Shown here piece by piece: positions 9,400 through 16,601 of a stretch of 64,000 nucleotides of DNA. Position 1 is the first letter of the stretch; every line of letters starts with the position of its first letter. Position numbers and translations under genes: made by a program. The notes beneath the pieces are model-generated. The model was given only the letters and a program-made list of their open reading frames with translations, searched no databases and was not told where the DNA came from. The DNA comes from Psychroserpens sp. GTDB taxonomy: Bacteria; Bacteroidota; Bacteroidia; Flavobacteriales; Flavobacteriaceae. The stretch is from positions 248,001-312,000 of the forward strand of contig JAEPNY010000001.1 in assembly GCA_017643165.1 (NCBI GenBank), written 5' to 3'.

Positions 9400-9407
9400 C
9401 AAAGGTA
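9400..9407 (-). promoter_or_regulatory. -7 promoter element for trpS
   Basis: Reads TACCTTTG on the minus strand, matching TAnnTTTG. It predicts a leader of about 50 bases before the trpS ATG. I see no leader-peptide ORF or terminator in that leader, so regulation by T-box or attenuation is not supported. Confidence 0.5.
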
Positions 9408-9454
9408 CTTTTTTTAGTAGAATTGTTGAATTAAATTAAGTAGTTTTGAGCCGT

Positions 9455-10192
9455 ATGATTGTATTTAAATACATCTTTTGGGTATTGTATCGCATTTGGT
9501 TCTATGTTTTAGTGGCATTACCCATAATCTTATTATTGCCGATTCTGGTAGTTTCGATTTTAAAAGAATCTTGGTATCCCTATTTTTTTAAGTTAGCACG
9601 GTTTTGGGCAAAGTTCATTTTAACCGGAATGGGATTTAACGTTAAAATTGAACGCGAACAACTTCCAGATCCTGATAAGAGCTATATGTTTGTGGCAAAT
9701 CACACGTCCATGACAGATATTATGTTGATGCTGGTGGCGATTAAAAATCCATTTGTTTTTGTTGGGAAGAAAGAATTAGCTAGGATTCCATTGTTTGGTT
9801 TCTTTTATAAGCGTACCAGTATTTTAGTTGATAGAGGAAGTTCTAAGAGCAGACAAGCTGTATTTATTAGAGCACAAAGGCGATTGCGTCAAGGTATGAG
9901 TATTTGTATTTTTCCGGAAGGTGGAGTTCCAGATGAATCGATTGCATTAGATGAGTTTAAAGATGGTGCGTTTCGAATGGCAATTAATCATAAAATTCCC
10001 ATTGTTCCATTGACATTTGCCGATAACAAAAAACGATTTTCATATACCTTTTTTAGTGGAGGGCCAGGAAAGATGCGTGTTAAAATTCATCAGTTTATAG
10101 ACACATCCTCTCTAAATATTGAAAACACCAAGGAGACGAATCATAAGGTTCATAATCTAATTTTGAATCAGCTAGAAGTGTTTCATTCATAA
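9455..10192 (+). CDS. plsC: 1-acyl-sn-glycerol-3-phosphate acyltransferase
   Basis: Adds the second acyl chain to lysophosphatidic acid, giving phosphatidic acid for membrane lipids. The first 50 residues are hydrophobic (membrane helix). The acyltransferase motif I is NHTSMTDI (H-x4-D), followed by a basic loop VDRGSSKSR and motif III FPEGG. The frame opens with TTG at 9446, but a possible -7 element TAGTTTTG at 9441-9448 overlaps that codon, so the ATG at 9455 is preferred. Some family members instead acylate other lysolipids, so the acceptor is inferred. It ends just before a strong terminator. Confidence 0.88.
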   Translation: MIVFKYIFWVLYRIWFYVLVALPIILLLPILVVSILKESWYPYFFKLARFWAKFILTGMGFNVKIEREQLPDPDKSYMFVANHTSMTDIMLMLVAIKNPFVFVGKKELARIPLFGFFYKRTSILVDRGSSKSRQAVFIRAQRRLRQGMSICIFPEGGVPDESIALDEFKDGAFRMAINHKIPIVPLTFADNKKRFSYTFFSGGPGKMRVKIHQFIDTSSLNIENTKETNHKVHNLILNQLEVFHS

Positions 10193-10197
10193 ACAAA

Positions 10198-10225
10198 AAA
10201 GCTGCCCTTGGCACGGGGCAGCTTT
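10198..10225. terminator. Intrinsic terminator between convergent genes
   Basis: A near-perfect stem, AAAGCTGCCC pairing with GGGCAGCTTT around a loop of about 8 bases, flanked by A-rich sequence on the left and a short T-run on the right. It lies between the acyltransferase stop (10192) and the stop of the minus-strand beta-barrel gene (10277), so it can serve the plus strand and perhaps both. Confidence 0.75.
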
Positions 10226-10276
10226 CCGTCATCATTGCATTTTGGATTGCAATAACTATCTAACCAACTAAAAAAC

Positions 10277-11839
10277 CTAAAACTTAAAACTTAAGCCTGT
10301 ATATACACCGATGAAAAATGGTTGAAAATCACCAGACGTATCATTGAATGTATTTATTTGATACTTGAACATAGGTTCAAGATTAAAGCGTAACTGTTGT
10401 GATAAACTATAATTAAATCCAACTCCGAAGTTGGCACTATAGCTCATATTATTAATGTTCGTTGCTTCTCCTAATAGCGTTCTAACACCATTATTTTGAA
10501 CAGAATAAATTTCATTATTGTTCAAGAATAAGGTACTAAACCCACCTATTAGATTAAAACCAAATTTTTTATCCACAAGACTGTATTCTAGCTCCACAGG
10601 CACTTCTATAAAACCTAATTGCTGGTCAATTGAGCCCTGTTCTTTAATAAATAAAATATCGGGAGCTGTACTTAGACTTATACTATTAGCACTAATAAAT
10701 GTGCTGGAGTTATCATGCAGTTTGACATTTTTTAATTGTGAACTTGCAGCAATAGACGCTGTTGGTCTACTAAACTCTATCACATTTCGCGTTGAATAAC
10801 CCAAATCTACTCTATTAACCCCAGCTCTTATCTTGAGTTTATCATTAATAGCATAGCTTCCTCGTATTCCATAACTCACGTTAATTTCACCTTCTTTTGT
10901 GTTGCCGATGAATTGATCATCAATTGGAGAGCCTTCGCCTAAAGTATTGAAATAGACTGGTGCAACATTAGGAGCAACACTCCATCGCTTCGATGGAGTA
11001 TCGTCCTTGTCTTCATTTTCTTTTTCAATATCTTCGGCTTGAGCGATTGCTTCTTCTATAGCATTAACTTTTTCTGTCGTGTCAATTGTTTTAGAACTAT
11101 CAATTGCGACTTTCGTTAGATCTTTTTCAGTCGATGATGCATCTGTTACCTGTGTCTGCGTTGGATTAGAAACTTCTTTAATTATAGCATCTCTCTCCTT
11201 GACCGGCTTCAGAATATCTTCTTCCGATTTTAACGGTTTAGACTTATTTTCAGCAACAGCTGCTTTTCCTTTTTCAGGAGACGGAACACGCTCTGATTTA
11301 TTTTTGACATGGTTAGATTTGGTGGACGTAACTGTTGTTTGGAACCTATCCTTATTATTTTGAGGATTCGACTTTGATTCATCACGTAATGCATCCTTAT
11401 TATTTTCAGCGATAGCTTCATTTTTAGTTGCATCAGCTGAGTTAATATCTGGGGTGTTGTTGGTATCATCTCGCAATTGTGCATCGTTGTTAGGAGTATC
11501 TACGAGTTCGGTATTCGTTTCTGAATTTGATTTCGTTTCCGAATTTACCCTATTAGTTGTTTGCTCTTCTGAGCTGTTAGATTCATTGGTATCAACAACC
11601 TCGGTTTCAATTGTACTATTTGCATCAGATGTACTAAAGAAGGATTTTCCAACTGTAAATAGTACTGCTAATGCCGCAGCTACTCCTGCAATTTTCCACC
11701 ATATAGGGATAACTCTACGCTTGCGTTTATCTTTATGGAGTTCCCCTTCAATTCGCTCCCAGACATAATCTCCTGGAGCTACCTCAAAATCTTTGAGTTG
11801 CTCTTTAAAAAGCTTGTCTATGTGTTTCTTTTCACTCAT
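10277..11839 (-). CDS. Envelope-spanning protein: anti-sigma-like N-terminus, one membrane helix, long linker, outer-membrane beta-barrel-like C-terminus
   Basis: The 520 residues divide clearly. Residues 1-42 are cytoplasmic-looking and charged (LFKEQLKDFEVAPGDYVWER). A single hydrophobic helix lies at about 46-63 (WWKIAGVAAALAVLFTVG). A long Ser/Asn/Thr/Glu/Lys-rich low-complexity stretch fills about 66-285. The final 230 residues show alternating beta strands with an aromatic C-terminus (GVYTGLSFKF), as in OmpA/porin-like barrels. No signal peptide precedes the barrel. Its ATG overlaps the sigma factor stop (TAATG), so the two are translationally coupled. A role as the sigma partner is inferred from position; no recognised zinc-binding anti-sigma motif is seen. 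Confidence 0.75.
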   Translation of the reverse strand: MSEKKHIDKLFKEQLKDFEVAPGDYVWERIEGELHKDKRKRRVIPIWWKIAGVAAALAVLFTVGKSFFSTSDANSTIETEVVDTNESNSSEEQTTNRVNSETKSNSETNTELVDTPNNDAQLRDDTNNTPDINSADATKNEAIAENNKDALRDESKSNPQNNKDRFQTTVTSTKSNHVKNKSERVPSPEKGKAAVAENKSKPLKSEEDILKPVKERDAIIKEVSNPTQTQVTDASSTEKDLTKVAIDSSKTIDTTEKVNAIEEAIAQAEDIEKENEDKDDTPSKRWSVAPNVAPVYFNTLGEGSPIDDQFIGNTKEGEINVSYGIRGSYAINDKLKIRAGVNRVDLGYSTRNVIEFSRPTASIAASSQLKNVKLHDNSSTFISANSISLSTAPDILFIKEQGSIDQQLGFIEVPVELEYSLVDKKFGFNLIGGFSTLFLNNNEIYSVQNNGVRTLLGEATNINNMSYSANFGVGFNYSLSQQLRFNLEPMFKYQINTFNDTSGDFQPFFIGVYTGLSFKF

Positions 11840-12381
11840 TATAAAGTTTGCGAGTTAGGTTTCGCTTTATAAGATTCTATTTTCGTTTTTAAAATCATTC
11901 TCGCACGAGCAAGATTTGATTTTGATGTTCCAGTCGAAATGTTCAGCATTTCAGCTATTTCCTTATGCGAATAATCATCTAAGGCATATAGATTGAATAC
12001 CAATCGATAACGATCTGGTAATTCTTGAATAATGTTAAGTAGGTAATCTATGCTAATATCATCTTCATCAACCTCTACTTGAACATCTTCAATTTGTTCT
12101 TCATTTATGATGTCAAACACACCAGCACTTCTATACCGTTGTAAAGCAGTGTTGATGGTAATACGCTTCATCCATCCTTCTATTGAGCCTCGACTTTTAA
12201 ACGTATGGATCTTTTTAAAAATCGTTATGTAGGCATCTTGTAAGTTATCTTCAGCTTCAGCATAATTACGCGAATACTTCAAGCAAATCGAAAACAGTTT
12301 ACTGGCATATAGCTTATATAGTTGACTTTGTGCTTGAGCATCATTTTTTTTACAGCGCTCTATGAGTTGCTCTAAACTCAC
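11839..12381 (-). CDS. ECF-type RNA polymerase sigma factor
   Basis: A 180-residue sigma-70 family protein with region 2 (about 15-85, including YAEAEDNLQDAYITIFKKIH and the SIEGWMKRITINTAL boundary) and region 4 (about 120-170, with LPDRYRLVFNLYALDDYSHK and a helix-turn-helix EIAEMLNISTGTSKSNLAR). Regions 1.1 and 3 are missing, as usual for extracytoplasmic-function sigma factors. The stop overlaps the start of the envelope-spanning gene downstream, the place usually held by an anti-sigma gene. Its regulon cannot be told from the window. Confidence 0.93.
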   Translation of the reverse strand: MSLEQLIERCKKNDAQAQSQLYKLYASKLFSICLKYSRNYAEAEDNLQDAYITIFKKIHTFKSRGSIEGWMKRITINTALQRYRSAGVFDIINEEQIEDVQVEVDEDDISIDYLLNIIQELPDRYRLVFNLYALDDYSHKEIAEMLNISTGTSKSNLARARMILKTKIESYKAKPNSQTL

Positions 12382-12406
12382 ATATTATCGGTTTAGTTAG
12401 TAATAA

Positions 12407-12829
12407 TTATTGAATTACTGGGACTTCAACGATGTAATAAACATCATTATCATTTTCGTCTACACCTTGCCAAAACTTAAAGGTGTAGGTATCATTACTT
12501 GTGACTTGAAAATTAAAAGACACTTCTTCTTCTTCAGTTTCAGGTTCAAAAGGTTGACAATTATCATTCTGGAAAACTGCCGCTACAACCGCAATTGTGC
12601 GTTCATTTTCATTGATTTCATAATAAAAATTATTGAAAACATGACAGGTGGATGGTCTAAAATAGGTCACCGAAATTTCATGAACAGTCCCAAATTCAAA
12701 CGCACCTGGTAGTACAACACTTTCTATTGGTAGAAATTCAATTTGTACGTTTTGAACATCATCATCAACGCTGCACGAGAACAGCGAAAAGGCCAGTAAA
12801 CACAGTAAAAAAATCTTCTTCATATTCAA
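12407..12829 (-). CDS. Lipoprotein of unknown function
   Basis: A 140-residue protein with a clear lipoprotein signal (KKIFLLCLLAFSLFSC, lipidated Cys at about 19) followed by an acidic SVDDDV stretch. The acidic residues right after the Cys resemble the export signal of surface lipoproteins in Bacteroidota, but this is only suggestive. The body is beta-rich with scattered Cys (STCHVF, NDNCQPF) and ends in acidic strands. It is 26 bases upstream of the sigma factor in the same direction and may be co-transcribed with it. No family recognised. Confidence 0.7.
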   Translation of the reverse strand: MNMKKIFLLCLLAFSLFSCSVDDDVQNVQIEFLPIESVVLPGAFEFGTVHEISVTYFRPSTCHVFNNFYYEINENERTIAVVAAVFQNDNCQPFEPETEEEEVSFNFQVTSNDTYTFKFWQGVDENDNDVYYIVEVPVIQ

Positions 12830-12900
12830 ATATTAATGCTGAAATACAACTTATATCACTACATAGATGCAACAGTTCATAAATGGTTGCGTCTAGAAAT

Positions 12901-12930
12901 AAAAAAAATCCCAAAAAAGAGGGATTTTTT
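12901..12930 (-). terminator. Intrinsic terminator of recA
   Basis: AAAAAATCCC pairs with GGGATTTTTT around an 8-base A/G loop. It starts about 13 bases past the recA stop on the minus strand and ends in a T-run on that strand. The arms are symmetrical, but no plus-strand gene ends here. Confidence 0.75.
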
Positions 12931-12942
12931 ATTTTGTTACGT

Positions 12943-13947
12943 TTAATCAGCCGAATTTATACTATCCCGAACCTTAGCTTCAAGTTCATCCATTAGTTCA
13001 GGATTATCTTTAATTAAAGATTTCACAGCATCTCGACCTTGACCTAATTTGGTGTCGCCATAACTAAACCAAGAGCCACTTTTCTTAATAATTTCATGGT
13101 CTACAGCAAGATCTAAAATTTCGCCAACCTTTGATATACCTTCACCATACATAATATCGAATTCACATGTTTTAAATGGCGGAGCGACTTTATTCTTGAC
13201 TACTTTTACACGGGTTTTATTTCCTGCCACATTACCATCCGTTTCTTTGATCTGAGTTGATCGTCTAATATCTAGTCTTACAGAAGCATAAAATTTCAAG
13301 GCATTACCACCAGTAGTTGTTTCAGGATTACCGAACATCACACCAATTTTTTCACGAAGTTGATTGATGAAGATAACGGTACAATTGGTTTTGCTGATTG
13401 ATCCTGTCAGTTTTCTTAAGGCTTGAGACATTAGTCGCGCATGAAGTCCCATTTTCGAGTCACCCATTTCACCCTCAATCTCACTTTTAGGTGTTAACGC
13501 AGCTACAGAATCAATAACTACTATGTCGATTGCACCAGAGCGTATTAAATTATCGGCAATTTCTAAAGCCTGTTCACCATTGTCTGGTTGCGAAATGATT
13601 AAATTATCAATATCAACGTTTAATTTCTCAGCATAGAATCGATCAAAGGCATGCTCAGCATCAATAAATGCAGCGATGCCTCCTGCCTTTTGTGCTTCGG
13701 CAATAGCGTGTAGTGTTAATGTAGTTTTACCTGAAGATTCAGGGCCATAAATTTCTATTACTCGTCCTCTAGGATAACCGCCTACGCCCAAGGCAATATC
13801 TAATCCTAACGAACCTGAAGGTATAGCATCCACATCCACAACAGCTTGATCACTCATTTTCATGACTGTTCCCTTTCCGTAGGCCTTATCTAATTTATCT
13901 AAAGTTAGTTTTAATGCTTTTAATTTTGCGTCTTTTTCACTGCTCAT
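12943..13947 (-). CDS. recA: Recombinase RecA
   Basis: Forms filaments on single-stranded DNA, catalyses strand exchange and triggers LexA cleavage. The Walker A motif GPESSGKT is at 68-75, the Walker B strand [12 protein letters not shown] at about 140-150, and the DNA-binding loop region [20 protein letters not shown] and the [16 protein letters not shown] core are intact. The 334 residues end in a short C-terminal tail without the long acidic run of E. coli RecA. Upstream there is no convincing SOS box that I can name for this phylum. A terminator follows. Confidence 0.98.
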   Translation of the reverse strand: MSSEKDAKLKALKLTLDKLDKAYGKGTVMKMSDQAVVDVDAIPSGSLGLDIALGVGGYPRGRVIEIYGPESSGKTTLTLHAIAEAQKAGGIAAFIDAEHAFDRFYAEKLNVDIDNLIISQPDNGEQALEIADNLIRSGAIDIVVIDSVAALTPKSEIEGEMGDSKMGLHARLMSQALRKLTGSISKTNCTVIFINQLREKIGVMFGNPETTTGGNALKFYASVRLDIRRSTQIKETDGNVAGNKTRVKVVKNKVAPPFKTCEFDIMYGEGISKVGEILDLAVDHEIIKKSGSWFSYGDTKLGQGRDAVKSLIKDNPELMDELEAKVRDSINSAD

Positions 13948-14121
13948 CTATCTGTGTATTTAATTTTGAAACGTTAGCTAAAATACAACAACTTTTAATT
14001 TTTTTAGTCCTTCTAACGCAACCTTTTTTAACATTTTGCATCTACCAAATGAGATTGGGAAATCTTGCTATGAAAAAGAAGCTTTAATTAGCTCACAAAC
14101 ATTAATAAATCTTATTACAGG
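13948..14121. other. Upstream part of the recA/trhO intergenic region
   Basis: Between recA and the short ORF at 14122. It must carry the recA promoter on the minus strand; TATTTTAG on that strand (about 14001-14008 region) is a weak -7 candidate. A small hairpin AGATT-GGGA-AATCT lies near 14052-14065. No confident plus-strand promoter of the TAnnTTTG type is seen ahead of the ORF at 14122. Confidence 0.35.
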
Positions 14122-14214
14122 ATGAGGTTTTTTAGAAAAATTATTTTTAATAACACATTAGGTGTTTCAGTTGCCGTTTCAACAAATAGCAGCTGTAAAG
14201 CCGATGGAGGCTAA
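14122..14214 (+). CDS. Candidate 30-residue leader or small peptide
   Basis: An ATG frame of 30 codons: basic and hydrophobic start (MRFFRKIIF), then NNTLGVSVAV, and a C-terminus SSCKADGG before TAA. The stop codon is inside the left arm of a long hairpin (14209-14267), and a strong terminator follows at 14271-14304. This ORF-hairpin-terminator order is that of a transcription attenuator or of a small independent transcript. I do not recognise the peptide. There is no run of one amino acid that would name a sensed metabolite. trhO has its own promoter beyond the terminator, so a direct attenuation link is uncertain. Confidence 0.4.
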   Translation: MRFFRKIIFNNTLGVSVAVSTNSSCKADGG

Positions 14215-14267
14215 CTCGAATTATATTTTTTAGATCGATTTAAAAAATATTAATAACGAGTTAGTCC
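14209..14267 (+). ncRNA. Long structured RNA element following the short ORF
   Basis: The arms GG-CTAACTCG and CGAGTTAG-T-CC pair over 10 bp with one bulged U. After an internal loop of 5 and 7 bases, TATTTTTTA pairs with TAAAAAATA over 9 bp, closed by an 8-base loop. The left arm contains the stop codon of the short ORF, so a ribosome finishing that ORF would block folding. It does not match 6S, SRP, RNase P or tmRNA as I know them. Confidence 0.45.
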
Positions 14268-14270
14268 TCA

Positions 14271-14304
14271 AAAAAGCCCTTTAGTTTTGGTAAAGGGCTT
14301 TTTT
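14271..14304 (+). terminator. Strong intrinsic terminator after the short ORF/hairpin
   Basis: AAAAAGCCCTTTA pairs perfectly with TAAAGGGCTTTTT around GTTTTGG, ending in a T6 run. It lies 78 bases before the trhO ATG and ahead of the trhO promoter. No plus-strand gene other than the short ORF lies between it and recA, so a transcript must start in the intergenic region. Confidence 0.85.
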
Positions 14305-14314
14305 ATGTCCAAAA

Positions 14315-14344
14315 TTTGTTATTGACTGAAAAAGAATACCTTTG
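14315..14344 (+). promoter_or_regulatory. Promoter of trhO
   Basis: TTTG at 14315-14318 and TACCTTTG at 14337-14344 with an 18-base spacer: a full match to the Bacteroidota -33/-7 pattern. It predicts transcription from about 14351, some 32 bases before the trhO ATG and downstream of the terminator. Confidence 0.65.
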
Positions 14345-14382
14345 CACTTCAAATAATTCTTTAACCTTAACATTAGTATAGC

Positions 14383-15456
14383 ATGCAACTGTACAATAAC
14401 CTAAGCGCTAAAGAAAGAGCTGAACTTATCGAAAAGGCGGGAAAAGAACGCCTCACGATCTCTTTCTACAAATATGCCAAAATTGGCAATACTCAAATTT
14501 TTAGAAATCACATGTTTATCGCATGGGATGAACTTGATGTTCTAGGACGAATTTATATCGCTACCGAAGGCATTAATGCACAATTATCTGTTCCTGCAGA
14601 AAATTTCAACGGCTTTAAATCACATCTAGATACGATTTCTTTCTTAGAAAATGCTCGACTTAATATTGCGATTGAACACGACAATTATGCCTTCTTAAAA
14701 CTTAAGGTAAAAGTGCGTCATAAAATTGTTGCAGATGGATTAAATGATGATTCGTTTGACGTTACAAACAAAGGTGTTCATGTTGGAGCTGAACGATTTA
14801 ATGATTTGATTGAAGATCCTAACACAGTTTTAGTGGATATGCGAAATCACTATGAAAGTGAAATTGGACACTTTAAAAATGCTATTACACCCGATGTAGA
14901 TACATTCAGAGAGTCTTTAGATCTTATTGAGGAGGATTTAAAAGAACATAAGGAAGATAAAAATCTTGTGATGTATTGTACGGGAGGAATCAGATGTGAA
15001 AAAGCTAGCGCCTATTACAAACACAAAGGCTTTAAGAAAGTATTTCAGCTCGAAGGCGGAATTATCAATTATGTACGTCAGGTTGAAGCTCAAAATCTGG
15101 AAAATAAATTTATAGGTAAGAATTTCGTTTTTGACCAACGTCGATCTGAACGCATAAGCGAGGATGTCATCGCACAATGTCATCAATGTGGAAAGCCAGC
15201 CGATATGCATACCAATTGCGCAAACGAAGCTTGTCATCTATTATTTATCCAATGTGATGAATGTAAAGAACAAATGGAAAATTGTTGTTCTTCACATTGT
15301 ATGGAGGTAAATAGATTACCATATGAAGAACAAAAACAACTTCGAAAAGGCCAAGGTAACAGTAACGATATCTTTAAGAAAGGGAGGGCAGATCATCTAA
15401 AATATAAAAAGGACCTTCGTAATATTTTTGATAATTTCGAAGTTGGGAATAAATAA
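14383..15456 (+). CDS. trhO: tRNA uridine-34 hydroxylase (rhodanese-type, YceA family)
   Basis: Members make 5-hydroxyuridine at position 34 of tRNAs in an oxygen-dependent reaction. The N-terminal domain (about 25-120, ISFYKYAKIGNTQIF and YIATEGINAQLS) is followed by a rhodanese domain (about 130-235) with the active-site loop CTGGIRC, Cys199 and Cys205. The C-terminal 100 residues are Cys-rich (CHQCGKPADMHTNC, CDECKEQMENCC), which looks like a metal-binding tail. At 357 residues it has the longer family form. A radical SAM gene follows after 36 bases and may be co-transcribed. Confidence 0.92.
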   Translation: MQLYNNLSAKERAELIEKAGKERLTISFYKYAKIGNTQIFRNHMFIAWDELDVLGRIYIATEGINAQLSVPAENFNGFKSHLDTISFLENARLNIAIEHDNYAFLKLKVKVRHKIVADGLNDDSFDVTNKGVHVGAERFNDLIEDPNTVLVDMRNHYESEIGHFKNAITPDVDTFRESLDLIEEDLKEHKEDKNLVMYCTGGIRCEKASAYYKHKGFKKVFQLEGGIINYVRQVEAQNLENKFIGKNFVFDQRRSERISEDVIAQCHQCGKPADMHTNCANEACHLLFIQCDECKEQMENCCSSHCMEVNRLPYEEQKQLRKGQGNSNDIFKKGRADHLKYKKDLRNIFDNFEVGNK

Positions 15457-15492
15457 ATTCAACGAAATCAACTTTAGCTGTACGATACAAGA

Positions 15493-16497
15493 ATGAATAT
15501 ATACAAGCTATTACAACTAAATAGAAGAATTAAGAGTCACAGAATTAAATTTCTGGGACTCTATATTTTGCACAAGTTGAATAAGCGCTATTTAGCCGTC
15601 AATCTTGATCCTGTAATGGCCTGTAACTTGCGATGTAAGATGTGTTATTTTACTGACGCAGATTATGTGAAAACGTTAAAAGGTCAGTTTAAAGATGAAG
15701 ACTTGGATCAGGTTGCAAAGGCCATATTTAATCGTGCTCTTAAACTTCAAATAGGATGTGGTACAGAACCTACTTTATATAAAAATTTAGTAAAAATAGT
15801 AGAGCTCGGAAAAGCTTATAATGTACCATATATTTCTATCACGACTAATGCCAATCTGTTGACAAAAGAAAATATTGAGCCTTTATTGAAAGCGGGACTC
15901 AATGAGTTCACCATATCCTTACATGGCGTTACCAAAGAGACGTACGAAAGCTTTATGAAGAAAGCCAGCTATGAGAAGTTTCATAATGCGTTTAAAGCTT
16001 TTGCAGAACTAAAGCAAAAATATGACTTTAAGGTGCGTATTAACTACACGTTCAATAAAGATAATTTTTACGAGTTAGAGCAGTTTTTTGATCATTTTGA
16101 TCCTGCGAGTTTCGACATATTACAGGTTCGCCCAATTCAAAAAATCGGAAATACCGAATACAATGATTTTGATATTTCTACTCTGGCCGAAGATTATCCT
16201 AGTTTAATTCGTTCTATTCGATCAACTTGTAAGACTAATAATATTGTACTTCTAGCGCCCAATAGTCTTTCAGAATTAACCAAAGACAATCAATCAAGTT
16301 TGATTTTCGACTATACCTTCTGCTATGTGTCTCCGAATAAATTCTGGAAAGACGGTTTTAATTGGAGAGAAGAATCATTCAATGATTTTTCAAAAAATAT
16401 TGGATGGAGTCAACAGTTATTCGCTAATATCTTTAAGTCCAAAAAGGAACTCAAATCACTCTCAAATCGATTAAACTACGAGATTGAGTTTAATTAA
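15493..16497 (+). CDS. Radical SAM protein of unknown substrate
   Basis: The cluster motif is CNLRCKMC with Cys44, Cys48 and Cys51, which would bind a [4Fe-4S] cluster that cleaves S-adenosylmethionine. The TIM-barrel part continues with LQIGCGTEPTLYKNL, ISITTNANLLTKENI and EFTISLHGVTKETYESFMKK. No SPASM-type Cys-rich C-terminus is visible; the last 80 residues have a single Cys (YTFCYVSP). It is 36 bases after trhO in the same direction. The substrate cannot be predicted. A tRNA-modification link is inference from the neighbour only. Confidence 0.82.
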   Translation: MNIYKLLQLNRRIKSHRIKFLGLYILHKLNKRYLAVNLDPVMACNLRCKMCYFTDADYVKTLKGQFKDEDLDQVAKAIFNRALKLQIGCGTEPTLYKNLVKIVELGKAYNVPYISITTNANLLTKENIEPLLKAGLNEFTISLHGVTKETYESFMKKASYEKFHNAFKAFAELKQKYDFKVRINYTFNKDNFYELEQFFDHFDPASFDILQVRPIQKIGNTEYNDFDISTLAEDYPSLIRSIRSTCKTNNIVLLAPNSLSELTKDNQSSLIFDYTFCYVSPNKFWKDGFNWREESFNDFSKNIGWSQQLFANIFKSKKELKSLSNRLNYEIEFN

Positions 16498-16601
16498 TGA
16501 TTGACTTTTTAAGTCACCATAATAGTCTTATATTTACAACGAAAAGTAATATTAATCGTCATTTGATAACGGTTTTAGTTGTCAAATTTTATATATAATG
16601 C

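Noticed and set aside
11079-11363. Plus-strand ORFs (also 11454-11768 and 10518-10799) opposite the sigma-partner gene
   Set aside because: They are shadows of the Ser/Asn/Glu-rich linker and barrel; composition follows the coding strand.
14209-14304. Assignment of the hairpin island to 6S, SRP, RNase P or tmRNA
   Set aside because: None of the sequence signatures I know for these RNAs are present.
16503-16515. Small inverted repeat GACTT-TTT-AAGTC upstream of the PSP1 gene
   Set aside because: Only 5 bp with T/A-rich arms; too weak for an operator or terminator claim.
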